Shown here: positions 1 to 6,663 of the stretch, one piece after another | How the letters are laid out: each line of letters starts with the position of its first letter | Position numbering within the stretch: the first letter of the stretch is position 1 | NCBI GenBank assembly: GCA_038117205.1 | Contig: JAYOFL010000052.1 | Coordinates: 1 to 25,664 of the forward strand | Reading direction: 5' to 3' | DNA length: 25,664 nt | Source of the DNA: JAQBZY01 sp038117205 | Lineage (GTDB): Bacteria; Pseudomonadota; Alphaproteobacteria; Rhodospirillales; Casp-alpha2 | Notes under the pieces: generated by a model | Told to the model about the DNA's origin: nothing | The model's input: only the letters and a program-made list of their open reading frames with translations | The model's database searches: none | Position numbers and translations under genes: made by a program

Positions 1-71
1 CCGGTACCGCCAAGGCCCGCACCGGCGACGAGAATGTCGATGTTGTCTTCGATGATCGTTTTGTAAGCCAT
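1..71 (-). CDS. aprA: Adenylylsulfate reductase subunit alpha, N-terminal fragment
   Basis: Only the first 23 codons lie in the window; the gene continues past the left edge. The visible peptide starts MAYKTIIEDNIDILVAGAG and carries the start of a Rossmann FAD-binding loop (GAGLGGT). This is what AprA, the flavoprotein that interconverts APS and sulfite + AMP, shows at its N-terminus. The ATG overlaps the stop codon of the upstream aprB by one base (TGATG on the minus strand), so the two are translationally coupled. The call rests mainly on this position after aprB, since 23 residues alone would only indicate an FAD-dependent oxidoreductase. Confidence 0.85.
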   Translation of the reverse strand, partial: MAYKTIIEDNIDILVAGAGLGGT

Positions 72-553
72 CAGTAATACACCCCCACCTTCATCTTGAG
101 CCCGTTCGACTCAAGGGTGTGCACGTCGCCGTCGTCCATGCGGATGTACTTCGGCTCGCTGTACAGCAACTGACTGTCGCGCTGTTCCTGCGTCGGCGCC
201 GGAACGTTCCGGAGGTCCGGCGTCGCCGAGCCCCAGGGCTTGGTGGTGATCGGCGCGAGCAGGTTGAGGTCCTTCTCGCCGTTGCGAAACTTGATGCGCC
301 AGGCGATGACGCCCTTTTCCTCGTCGCGCAGCACGCGGACGCTGTGGCCGAGCGGCGCGAAGTCGGCATAGCCGCGAACGTCGATGGCGTTCTGCGGGCA
401 GGCCTTCACGCAGGAATAACATTCCCAGCACATGCTCGGCTCGATGTTGTAGGCACGCCGATAGGTCTTATCGATGTGCATGATATCGGAGGGGCAAATG
501 TCGACGCAGTGCCCGCATCCATCGCATCTGGTCATGTAGACAAAAGTAGGCAT
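71..553 (-). CDS. aprB: Adenylylsulfate reductase subunit beta (two [4Fe-4S] ferredoxin)
   Basis: A 160-aa iron-sulfur subunit of dissimilatory APS reductase, which passes electrons between the AprA flavin and a membrane partner in the cytoplasm. Two complete ferredoxin motifs are visible: Cys10, 13, 16, 20 and Cys42, 45, 48, 52. The second half (about residues 65-160) is the C-terminal extension that wraps AprA in the known heterodimers; it has no further cysteines. Length and layout match the family. The ATG at 553 has only a weak purine-rich stretch upstream. The gene follows aprM after 43 nt and overlaps aprA by one base, giving the order aprM-aprB-aprA. AprBA works in both sulfate reduction and reverse sulfite oxidation; in an alphaproteobacterium with oxidase genes nearby I infer the oxidative direction. 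Confidence 0.95.
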   Translation of the reverse strand: MPTFVYMTRCDGCGHCVDICPSDIMHIDKTYRRAYNIEPSMCWECYSCVKACPQNAIDVRGYADFAPLGHSVRVLRDEEKGVIAWRIKFRNGEKDLNLLAPITTKPWGSATPDLRNVPAPTQEQRDSQLLYSEPKYIRMDDGDVHTLESNGLKMKVGVYY

Positions 554-596
554 CGGGATGTTTCTCTCTGTCTAAAAGATTGTTTTCGATTGTTGC

Positions 597-1442
597 TCAG
601 TAATGACGGGGCGCTTCGCGCTTGATGCCGAGACCCATGTAGGCCGGCTTGCTGCCCAGGTATTCCCGAATGTCGGGATAGCGGGCCTGCAGTTCCGGGT
701 CCGACAGATCGCCGAGCTCCGGCAGATTGTCCATGGAGCCGTCCGCCTTGATGACGCGCTTGTTGAACGCGGCCGCCGGCTTGAAGAACATGTGCGCGAA
801 CTTGGACCACAGCACGCCGCCGAACAGGACCGTCGCGGACAGGATGAACAGGGCCAGCATCAGATTGCTCCAGAAGCCGGCGCCGCCCGACTGCGCGAGC
901 GACCACAGGAAGCCGAAGGTCGTAGTGCCGAGCAGGGAAAGGATGAACAGGTCCGCCTTGACGAGGACGTACCACGGGTTGCCTTCGGCGGCGATGTCGA
1001 CGCGGATGAAGAACCAGAACCAGTAGCCGCCGACCATCACCATCAGGGCGCCCAGATGCCAGAGCAGCGAGACGATGCCCGGCGCGGCCTTGTTCGTATA
1101 GCAGAACACCAGCGCGACCGTCGTCGCGATGAACAGGATGAACCCGTACATGGTGAGCAGGTGCGCGACGCGGCGCTTCGGGTTGCAGAATTCGGCCGAC
1201 GTCGCGACGTCGATCACGGCGGTCTGGACGGCGATGCCGACCTTGTCGCCCGCGCTCAGTTCGCGGGTGCGCATCGCCTGCGACGTCTTCGCCTTCTCGA
1301 AAAAGTACTTGGCGCTCTTCTTGTGGATCATGTCCACGATGGTTCCGCCCACGACCAGGATGAACATCAAGACGACGTACCCCTGCATCACGTTGAGCGG
1401 GATCGTCGAAGCAAGATCGGCGAACGGATTGCTGGCGAACAT
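597..1442 (-). CDS. aprM: AprM-like membrane partner of APS reductase
   Basis: A 281-aa integral membrane protein with about five hydrophobic helices: a first one near residues 17-35, then segments around GFILFIATTVALVF, ALMVMVGGYWFWFF, LFILSLLGTTTFGF and LALFILSATVLFGG. Histidines sit in or beside helices (RRVAHLL, LLWHLGA, KFAHMF), so b-type haem binding is possible, as in QmoC/NarI-type proteins, but this is inference. I chose the start at 1442 because AAGGGGAG lies 7 nt upstream; an in-frame ATG at 1508 has no such site. It is the first gene of the aprMBA run. AprM proteins are known in one group of sulfur oxidisers as the proposed quinone-side anchor of AprBA where QmoABC is absent. The name rests on position, size and topology. 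Confidence 0.75.
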   Translation of the reverse strand: MFASNPFADLASTIPLNVMQGYVVLMFILVVGGTIVDMIHKKSAKYFFEKAKTSQAMRTRELSAGDKVGIAVQTAVIDVATSAEFCNPKRRVAHLLTMYGFILFIATTVALVFCYTNKAAPGIVSLLWHLGALMVMVGGYWFWFFIRVDIAAEGNPWYVLVKADLFILSLLGTTTFGFLWSLAQSGGAGFWSNLMLALFILSATVLFGGVLWSKFAHMFFKPAAAFNKRVIKADGSMDNLPELGDLSDPELQARYPDIREYLGSKPAYMGLGIKREAPRHY

Positions 1443-1838
1443 GGACGGCTCCCCTTTCATAGTCCCAACCGCTGGAAAGCCCTGTCGACGGGCGTTCCTT
1501 ATTGGCAAACATTATATGAATGCCGAATATGAAAGTAACGTGTTTTGATGGTCGCGACGGGCAAAACCGACGTTATTTCAGGCGGATCGCCGGCCTGAAG
1601 GCCCGTTCAACAAGTTGAGCTTTTCATACCGATCAGGTAATTCGATGGATTAACTTTTTCCGCGTCCGAACGCGCGATCGCACCAACGGTTTCGACAAAA
1701 AGCCGCTTCCCTCTCCCGGTGCCGTCCTTTACATTCCGTTGTTGGAATATGAACCACCGCACTTGCCGGGATCGGATTTCTTGCAGCGATGCAGCGAGCC
1801 GAACCGATCGGGTGCCAGACAATTTGGGGATGTCGGTT
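1443..1838. other. 396-bp divergent intergenic region (aprM / 52-aa gene)
   Basis: No convincing gene. The part next to aprM is clearly more AT-rich than its surroundings (about 1500-1560 and 1610-1660) and holds a perfect minus-strand TATAAT. Towards the plus-strand small gene there is CCTTTACATTCCG (1726-1738), similar to sequences found before two other genes in the window. Short open frames on both strands lack ribosome-binding sites and were not called. Confidence 0.6.
1511..1516 (-). promoter_or_regulatory. Candidate -10 box for aprMBA
   Basis: A perfect TATAAT on the minus strand, 69-74 nt upstream of the aprM start, in an AT-rich patch. No good -35 hexamer is seen at 16-18 nt spacing, so either an activator is needed or this is chance in AT-rich DNA. 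Confidence 0.35.
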
Positions 1839-1997
1839 ATGGCCAACGTTGACAAGAACGCGCCGGTTCCTGACGGCAAGACGAAGTACTACACCACGAA
1901 GCAGCAGCCGAAGAACGAGCAGGGTTTCGTTGGCTATCACACCGAGTGGGTTCCGTGGCACAAGGAAGTGCCTTACGAGACGCCGAAGAAGCCGTAA
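1839..1997 (+). CDS. Small 52-aa protein of unknown function
   Basis: I do not recognise this protein. It is 52 residues, hydrophilic, rich in Lys, Pro and Tyr (MANVDKNAPVPDGK..., then YHTEWVPWH and YETPKKP), with no cysteine, signal peptide or membrane segment. The ATG at 1839 is chosen because GGGGA (1826-1830) sits 8 nt upstream; a second ATG at 1830 overlaps that site. The stop is followed 43 nt later by a textbook intrinsic terminator (2041-2070), which supports a real single-gene transcript. It is divergent from aprMBA. A role linked to sulfur metabolism is possible only by proximity. Confidence 0.7.
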   Translation: MANVDKNAPVPDGKTKYYTTKQQPKNEQGFVGYHTEWVPWHKEVPYETPKKP

Positions 1998-2040
1998 GCT
2001 CCCGGCCCGGACCCACGCGGTTCGGATAGAGACAAGGATC

Positions 2041-2071
2041 AAGGGAGGCGCCGGACGCCTCCCTTTCTTTT
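2041..2071 (+). terminator. Intrinsic terminator after the 52-aa gene
   Basis: Perfect 10-bp stem AAGGGAGGCG (2041-2050) / CGCCTCCCTT (2056-2065) with a 5-nt loop, followed by TCTTTTT. On the minus strand the A-rich flank is weaker, although the convergent repeat-protein gene ends only about 17 nt beyond. Confidence 0.88.
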
Positions 2072-2087
2072 TGCAAAGACCAATCGC

Positions 2088-2846
2088 TCAGTCGGAGGCG
2101 GTGATCTTCCTGAGGAACGCGGCGCGGCTCGCTTCGTCCATGACGACGCTTTCCTCGGTCTGCACGCCGCGCAGGTACCACTCCCTATCGCCGTCGTCGT
2201 ATTCGACGGCCGGTCCGTCCTCGCGGTGCAGCCAGCCGTTGACCCACCATTGGCGCATGATCAGGTCCTCGACGACGGCGGGACCGTCCGCGCGATGGCG
2301 AGCGCCGTTCACCCACCACTGCTGAACGCCGTCCGGACGGACGACCGCCGGGCCGTCGTCGCGGTGCGCAAGACCGTTCCGGTGCCATTCCTGGGTACCG
2401 TCTGATTCGATGATGGCGGGACCGTCTTCCCTGTGCAGCTGGCCGTTCACCCACCACTCGCGGCTGCCGTCGCCGTGCTCGACGGCCGGGCCGTCGTCGC
2501 GGTGCTGCTTGCCGTGCCGGAACCAGACGCGCGTTCCGTCGTGACGTTCGACGGCGGGACCGTCCTCGCGGTGCAACTCGTCATTGAGCCGCCATTCGAC
2601 CATCCCGTCTTCCTTGACGGATCGCTGCGGCGTCTGTTGCAACTGGCCGTCCAGCCACCATTCTTTGGAGCCGTCCTTATGCTCGACGGCCGGGCCGTCT
2701 TCCCGGTGCTGCTTGCCGTGCCGGAACCAAACCCGCGTTCCGTCGGGTTTCTCCACGGCGGGGCCGTCGTCACGATGCAGCTTGCCGTCGAGACGCCATT
2801 CGACGGTTCCGTTCTCGGTTACTGTTCTTTCCGGGCTACTGGTCAT
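2088..2846 (-). CDS. WxxxGxxHRxDGPAV repeat protein (MORN-variant-like)
   Basis: A 252-aa protein made almost wholly of about ten units of 23 residues with the pattern EWxxxGxxHRxDGPAVxxxDGx, from about residue 15 to 235, then a short helical-looking tail (DEASRAAFLRKITASD). The units recall MORN-variant/YwqK-like repeats, which form beta-hairpin arrays; no enzyme motif, signal peptide or membrane helix is seen. Residues 5-72 and 73-140 are two copies of one block: the internal copy carries a version of the protein's own N-terminus (PERTVTENG against PQRSVKEDG), leaving one broken unit at 61-82. The ATG at 2846 has no clear Shine-Dalgarno sequence. It stands alone between plus-strand small genes. 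Function unknown; protein binding is a guess. Confidence 0.8.
   Translation of the reverse strand: MTSSPERTVTENGTVEWRLDGKLHRDDGPAVEKPDGTRVWFRHGKQHREDGPAVEHKDGSKEWWLDGQLQQTPQRSVKEDGMVEWRLNDELHREDGPAVERHDGTRVWFRHGKQHRDDGPAVEHGDGSREWWVNGQLHREDGPAIIESDGTQEWHRNGLAHRDDGPAVVRPDGVQQWWVNGARHRADGPAVVEDLIMRQWWVNGWLHREDGPAVEYDDGDREWYLRGVQTEESVVMDEASRAAFLRKITASD
2427..2834 (-). repeat. Tandem 204-bp duplication inside the repeat gene
   Basis: Copies at 2427-2630 and 2631-2834, in register at an offset of 204 bp (68 codons). A 26-nt stretch is identical between 2500-2525 and 2704-2729. The copies have diverged elsewhere, so the event is not recent. Confidence 0.75.
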
Positions 2847-2947
2847 TCAATCAATCCGTACCATCATCGCTTCTCGGAGCATTTCCCCTGGCCATTTCCC
2901 CGCCGCGTCCGGCGCTGTATACAACAGGCCGTGGATGGGAGGAAACG

Positions 2948-3133
2948 ATGCCGAATGTCGAAGTCCGAGACGCCGATGGAAACCTGCTCCACACCTATCA
3001 GATATACGTCGACGAATACGGCACGCTCATCAAGGCCGAGCAGGTGATCGAGATCGCGAAGCTGAACGCCATGGAGGACGAACTCGTCCCCAAGGACCGC
3101 GCCGGCGAACTGAGCTTCCGCGTGATCGAGTAG
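2948..3133 (+). CDS. Hypothetical 61-aa protein
   Basis: Not recognised. A 61-residue acidic protein starting MPNVEVRDADGNLLHTYQIY, probably a small beta-rich N-terminal half followed by a helix (AEQVIEIAKLNAMEDEL) and ending in a strand-like SFRVIE. It has no cysteines or membrane segment. GGGAGG (2937-2942) lies 5 nt before the ATG, a strong ribosome-binding site that supports expression. It is convergent with sat (33 nt between stops) and divergent from the repeat protein, so it is probably monocistronic. Confidence 0.65.
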   Translation: MPNVEVRDADGNLLHTYQIYVDEYGTLIKAEQVIEIAKLNAMEDELVPKDRAGELSFRVIE

Positions 3134-3166
3134 CCGCGTCGAACCTCGGAACGGACGCCGCCCGCG

Positions 3167-4435
3167 TCAGTCCTTCTGCGTGTCGTAATACGCCTGCAGG
3201 ATCTTGACGACTTCCGGCCGCGAGAATTCGCCCGGAATGGCTTCGTGCTTCGCGAACATCTCGCGAAGGCGCGTCCCGGAAATCTGCAGCTTCGTATCGC
3301 CGCCGTGCGGACACGGCTTCGGCGCTTCCTGGCCGGTGGCGACCTTGGCCGAGAGTTTCAACCGTTCGGCCTCGCTAGCGATCGAGCCGTCGGCGCGCTC
3401 GCAGCAGACGTTACCCGTCGCCATGCCCTGGCACTTGTAGCAATAGAACGTCACATCGATCTTCAGCGGCTTGGTGACGAGGCTGCCGTCCGGAATCGCG
3501 TCGAAGATGTCCTGGGCGTCGAACGGCCCATAGTAGCTGCCGACCCCCGCATGGTCGCGACCGACGACGAGGTGCGAGCATCCGAAGTTTTGCCGGAACA
3601 CCGCATGCAGCAGCGCTTCCCTGGGACCGGCGTAGCGCATCTCGATGGGATAGCCGGCCTGGACGACGGTCTCCGGCGCGAAATAATTCTGCACCAGCGC
3701 GTCGATCGCCTTGACGCGCACGTCGGCCGGGATGTCGCCGGACTTGAGCGCGCCCAGCACCTGATGAATGAGCAGTCCGTCGCAGACCTCGACCGCCGTC
3801 TTGGCGAGGAACTCGTGCGAGCAGTGCATGGGGTTGCGCGTCTGGAAGGCGGCGACCGTGGTCCATCCCTTTTTCTCGAAGAGCGCCCGCGTTTCCATGG
3901 GGCGGAAATAGAGCCCCTTGTAGGTCTCGGGATAGTGCCCCTCGGACAGCGCCTTGACCGGGCCGGCCAGGTTCACCGGTCCCTGCTCCATTACCTTCTG
4001 CACGCCGGGGTGCTTCGGATCGGTGGTGCCGTAGACGGAGGAACACTCCAGTTCCTTGTCGATGCCGTACTTCTCGGAAACGGTGAGGATGCCGAGAACG
4101 TCTCCGCCGGCGCCGTCGACGAGCGCCACGTCGTCGCCGATCTTGATACCGTCCGCCAACGCCTGCGAGCAGGACAGCGTGATCGGGATCGGCCAGAAGA
4201 GCCCGCTCGCGAGCTTCATGTCGACACACGAACCACGCCAGTCCGCCGCCCCCATGAAACCGTCGAGCGGCGTGTAGGCGCCCATCGCCAGCATGAACAG
4301 GTCCGATATCTCGCGGCTGGAGAGCGGCACCTTCGTCAATTTTTCGGCGCGCTTCAGTTCCGGCGCGCGCTCGGCTTCCGGCAGCAGGAGCGGCTTCAGG
4401 GTTTTCGCGCCGTGCGGCGGGACGAGGGCGGACAT
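3167..4435 (-). CDS. sat: Sulfate adenylyltransferase (ATP sulfurylase, Sat type)
   Basis: A 422-aa homo-oligomeric ATP sulfurylase, which interconverts ATP + sulfate and APS + PPi. Signature motifs are present: QTRNPMH (198-204), GRDHAGVGSYYG (292-303) and ISGTRLREM (385-393). Cysteines at 332, 335, 344 and 345 (YCYKC...NVCC) plus Cys375-His377 may hold zinc, as in the dissimilatory group. This is the Sat family, not the CysDN heterodimer. I chose the ATG at 4435 because GGAGGAG lies 8 nt upstream; the frame stays open further upstream without such a site. With aprBA 1.7 kb downstream on the same strand, the gene fits APS-dependent sulfite oxidation with ATP formation. It is transcribed separately, since opposite-strand genes lie between. 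Confidence 0.96.
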   Translation of the reverse strand: MSALVPPHGAKTLKPLLLPEAERAPELKRAEKLTKVPLSSREISDLFMLAMGAYTPLDGFMGAADWRGSCVDMKLASGLFWPIPITLSCSQALADGIKIGDDVALVDGAGGDVLGILTVSEKYGIDKELECSSVYGTTDPKHPGVQKVMEQGPVNLAGPVKALSEGHYPETYKGLYFRPMETRALFEKKGWTTVAAFQTRNPMHCSHEFLAKTAVEVCDGLLIHQVLGALKSGDIPADVRVKAIDALVQNYFAPETVVQAGYPIEMRYAGPREALLHAVFRQNFGCSHLVVGRDHAGVGSYYGPFDAQDIFDAIPDGSLVTKPLKIDVTFYCYKCQGMATGNVCCERADGSIASEAERLKLSAKVATGQEAPKPCPHGGDTKLQISGTRLREMFAKHEAIPGEFSRPEVVKILQAYYDTQKD

Positions 4436-4735
4436 GGGCTGGGCTCCTCCGTTTCGATTTTCTTGGCGGCGCGGGGCCGGTCGGTGGCCGCCGGGCGGGC
4501 GGCACCGCAATATAAGTTGGAAAATTTTACGTTGGGAAGGGCGGATCGTTTTCGCTCATGCACGAACCGTCCAACTGACCGGTCCGTCAGTCGCCCGATT
4601 ACGGCTTGGCGGACGGTTGTGTTCATTGCGGCGACGCCGGCCATGGCGCGAATTCCGACCGCAAGGATCCGGTGGGCGTGGGCGGCGCCGGCGCCTAGGT
4701 TGCGTGCATTGGAATTGCGGAAGCACAGGATTAGC
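4436..4735. other. 300-bp divergent intergenic region (sat / Ada-like gene)
   Basis: No gene seen. It holds an AT-rich patch at 4508-4534 with a minus-strand TATATT (4509-4514) that could be the sat -10, nested inverted repeats at 4565-4618, and a self-complementary GC run at 4684-4695. The plus-strand frame through it is open only as a continuation of the sat antisense frame. Confidence 0.5.
4574..4591. promoter_or_regulatory. Candidate operator palindrome
   Basis: ACTGAC-CGGTCC-GTCAGT: 6-bp arms with a 6-bp spacer, itself lying between longer arms AACCGTCC (4565-4572) and GGACGGTT (4611-4618). The TGACCGGTC-like core resembles many TetR-family operators. No TetR gene is in the window. It could control sat or the Ada-like gene. 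Confidence 0.3.
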
Positions 4736-4825
4736 ATGACCTACGCCATGACCCAGCGACGCGACCACGCCGATGCCGACGCCGGCGGCGACACCTACGA
4801 CAGGATCGCCGACGCCATCGCCTAA
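4736..4825 (+). pseudogene. N-terminal segment of the Ada-like gene, closed by in-frame TAA
   Basis: From the ATG at 4736 (AGGA 5 nt upstream) a 29-codon frame runs to TAA at 4823-4825 and then continues in the same frame into the methyltransferase. The peptide on both sides (TYDRIADAIA, stop, VVDNRIEQPELDDVAAHIG) reads as the ordinary start of an Ada-like AraC domain, where a Tyr is usual at the stop position. TAC or TAT to TAA is a single-base change. Either the full 294-aa gene is broken, or the base is a sequencing error. Confidence 0.75.
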
Positions 4826-4864
4826 GTCGTCGACAACCGCATCGAGCAGCCGGAACTGGACGAC

Positions 4865-5620
4865 GTGGCGGCGCACATCGGCATGAGCCCGCATCACCTG
4901 CATCGGACGTTCTCGGACTGGGCCGGCATCAGCCCGAAGAAATTCCTGAAGTCCCTGACCCTGGCCGACGCCAAGGATCGTCTGGCGAAATCGGAAAGCG
5001 TGCTCGGCGCCGCCCTCGACGTCGGGCTTTCCGGGCCGGGCCGGCTGCACGATCTTTTCGTCACCATCGACGCGGTGACGCCCGGCGAATTCAAGAGCCG
5101 GGGCGAAGGCCTGGAATTCCGCTACGGCTTCCACCCGTCGCCGTTCGGCGAATGCATGGTCACCGTGTCGGCGCGGGGTCTGACCGGCCTTTCCTTCGTC
5201 ATGGACGACCGCGACCACCTGATCGCCGAACAGATGCGGGGCTGGGAAGCCGCCATGTGGGTGCACGACCAATCGGCAACCACGCCGTGGATCGAACGGG
5301 CCTTTCCAAAATCCGGAGCGGCGCAACCGCTCAACGTGCTCCTTCGCGGCACGCCGTTCCGCATCAAGGTGTGGGAGGCGCTGCTTCGCATCCCGCCCGG
5401 CCGCGTCGTCAGCTATTCGGCGCTCGCCGACGGCATCGACCGCCCGGAAGCGCCGCGCGCCGTCGCCGGCGCCGTCGCCGCCAACCTGATCGGCTACATC
5501 ATTCCCTGCCACCGGGTGATCCGCGACACGGGCGCCGTCACCGGCTACCGCTGGGGGCCGGTCCGCAAGCGCGCCATGCTCGGCCTGGAAGCTGCCAACC
5601 TGGAGCGGGCCACGGATTGA
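4865..5620 (+). CDS. Ada-like AraC HTH / O6-methylguanine-DNA methyltransferase (5'-truncated)
   Basis: The longest intact frame after the nonsense codon, 251 aa if started at the GTG at 4865. An AraC-type helix-turn-helix (about 1-80: AAHIGMSPHHLHRTF, then the SGPGRLHDLF region) is followed by a ribonuclease-like linker domain and a methyltransferase domain (about 158-245) with the alkyl-accepting Cys215 in PCHRVI and the usual GRVVSY and GYRWG segments. The enzyme removes methyl groups from O6-methylguanine by transfer to its own cysteine. No Ada zinc domain is present, as is normal for this two-domain subfamily. The GTG has no good ribosome-binding site and sits inside the HTH domain, so translation from it is doubtful. 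The catalytic part looks intact, suggesting a recent break or an error rather than old decay. Confidence 0.8.
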   Translation: MAAHIGMSPHHLHRTFSDWAGISPKKFLKSLTLADAKDRLAKSESVLGAALDVGLSGPGRLHDLFVTIDAVTPGEFKSRGEGLEFRYGFHPSPFGECMVTVSARGLTGLSFVMDDRDHLIAEQMRGWEAAMWVHDQSATTPWIERAFPKSGAAQPLNVLLRGTPFRIKVWEALLRIPPGRVVSYSALADGIDRPEAPRAVAGAVAANLIGYIIPCHRVIRDTGAVTGYRWGPVRKRAMLGLEAANLERATD

Positions 5621-5746
5621 ACGACGCCGAATGCGGTTGGCCGATTGAATCTGGAAAGACCGGGGGCGAGCCCTTACATTGCCGGAAACGCGGCCGCTTT
5701 CGGCCGGCGGATTCAGAATGCCCGTGGCGGCAATGGGGAGAACGTC

Positions 5747-6166
5747 ATGAAATACCTGCACACCATGATCCGGATTTCCGACGTCGATGCGTCGGTCAAA
5801 TTCTTCTGCGATCTTCTGGGGCTTATGGAGACCCGCCGCTCCGACCGCAAGGAACACGGCTACATGCTGATCTTCCTGGCGGCGCCCGACTCGCCGGACG
5901 CGGAGATCGAGCTGACCTACAACTATGAGCCCGAGGTCTACACCGGCGGCCGCAACTTCGGCCACCTGGCGTTCCGGGTCGAGAATATCTACGAGACCTG
6001 CAAGCGCCTGAAGGACGGCGGCGTCGTCATCAACCGACCGCCGCGCGACGGCCGCATGGCCTTCGTCCGCTCGCCGGACGGCATCTCCATCGAACTGCTG
6101 CAGGCCGGCGTTCCGCTGCCGGCGGCGGAGCCGTGGGCGTCGATGCCGAATACCGGCGCCTGGTAA
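5747..6166 (+). CDS. gloA: Lactoylglutathione lyase (glyoxalase I)
   Basis: A 139-aa VOC-superfamily enzyme that converts the methylglyoxal-glutathione hemithioacetal to S-lactoylglutathione in the cytoplasm. The four expected metal ligands are present: His5, Glu55 (ELTYN), His73 (FGHLAF) and Glu116 (IELLQ). DLLGLMETRRSD and the GG(V)xxxRPPRDG loop match GloA, not more distant VOC proteins. The ATG at 5747 follows GGGGAG (5735-5740) at 6 nt; an in-frame ATG at 5645 lacks a site and would add an unlikely leader. A CCTTACATT sequence lies 67 nt upstream. It stands downstream of the Ada-like gene after 126 nt, probably as its own transcript. Confidence 0.9.
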   Translation: MKYLHTMIRISDVDASVKFFCDLLGLMETRRSDRKEHGYMLIFLAAPDSPDAEIELTYNYEPEVYTGGRNFGHLAFRVENIYETCKRLKDGGVVINRPPRDGRMAFVRSPDGISIELLQAGVPLPAAEPWASMPNTGAW

Positions 6167-6212
6167 GAGTATTTCTTCGGTCTTCGCAAAGGGCGTTTGG
6201 CTTCCAAAGTGG

Positions 6213-6233
6213 ACCCCGGGACAAGCCCGGGGT
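6213..6233. repeat. Palindromic intergenic repeat unit 1
   Basis: ACCCCGGG (6213-6220), ACAAG, CCCGGGGT (6226-6233): a perfect 8-bp stem with a 5-nt loop. Such GGACCCCGGGxxAAGCCCGGGGTGACG units are familiar dispersed repeats between genes of alphaproteobacteria. No T-tract follows, so it is not an evident terminator. Confidence 0.7.
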
Positions 6234-6255
6234 GACGTGATGGGAATATGCCGTC

Positions 6256-6285
6256 ATTCCGGGCGCCCGCAGGGCGTCCCGGAAT
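6256..6285. repeat. Palindromic intergenic repeat unit 2
   Basis: ATTCCGGG-CGCCC (6256-6268), loop GCA, GGGCG-T-CCCGGAAT (6272-6285): a 13-bp stem with one bulged T. It lies 22 nt after unit 1 with GTCATTCCGGG wording typical of alphaproteobacterial intergenic repeats; the pair fills much of the gap between gloA and the DUF1289 gene. Confidence 0.7.
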
Positions 6286-6328
6286 CCACAGCCCGATTAG
6301 ATTTAACGGCGGCGATTGACGCTGGAGC

Positions 6329-6559
6329 TTACGGTTGCGTCCGGCGCTTGTTAGGCCGCTCGTCGCGGCCGACCGGCAGGCCGGCGGCACGGCGGCGTTC
6401 GCGCAGCCGTTCCAGGATTTCCAACCGCAACGCGTCGTCGGCGCGGCTCCAGACCGCCACCTCGTCGCGGGTCCGCCAGCAGCCCTTGCAATAGCCCGTC
6501 ACGTCGTCGAGGACGCAGACGCTGACGCACGGGCTTTCGACGGGAAGGGCCTTCGCCAT
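6329..6559 (-). CDS. DUF1289 family protein
   Basis: A 76-aa protein of the DUF1289 family: the family core SPCVSVCVLD...TGYCKGCWRTRDEVAVWSR is complete with Cys11, Cys15, Cys24 and Cys27, presumably a metal (Zn or Fe-S) site. The tail (DERPNKRRTQP) is basic. The start at 6559 is chosen because AAGGAG lies 6 nt upstream; two further in-frame ATGs at 6586 and 6616 have poorer context. Function is not established for the family. It is convergent with gloA and divergent from the amidohydrolase gene. Confidence 0.88.
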   Translation of the reverse strand: MAKALPVESPCVSVCVLDDVTGYCKGCWRTRDEVAVWSRADDALRLEILERLRERRRAAGLPVGRDERPNKRRTQP

Positions 6560-6663
6560 GTCGGCTCCTTGTTGCTGCACTCCCATGGACGTAACCCCGC
6601 ACGGGGCGGATTTCAAGGCGTGACGGCGTTGCGAAGGCTATCGCCGACGCCATTTTCAGCCGC

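Noticed and set aside
1607..1879. Minus-strand 90-codon open frame in the aprM upstream region
   Set aside because: No ribosome-binding site, random composition, and it overlaps the better supported 52-aa gene.
3245..4735. Long plus-strand open frame opposite sat, running into the Ada-like gene
   Set aside because: It is antisense of a clear ATP sulfurylase gene. Only the part from 4736 belongs to a real gene.
4556..5965. 469-codon minus-strand open frame opposite the Ada-like gene
   Set aside because: Antisense shadow in GC-rich DNA; the plus strand carries the conserved methyltransferase motifs.
6213..6285. The palindromic repeats as a bidirectional terminator or CRISPR remnant
   Set aside because: No T-tracts follow, and the two units differ from each other with no spacer pattern.
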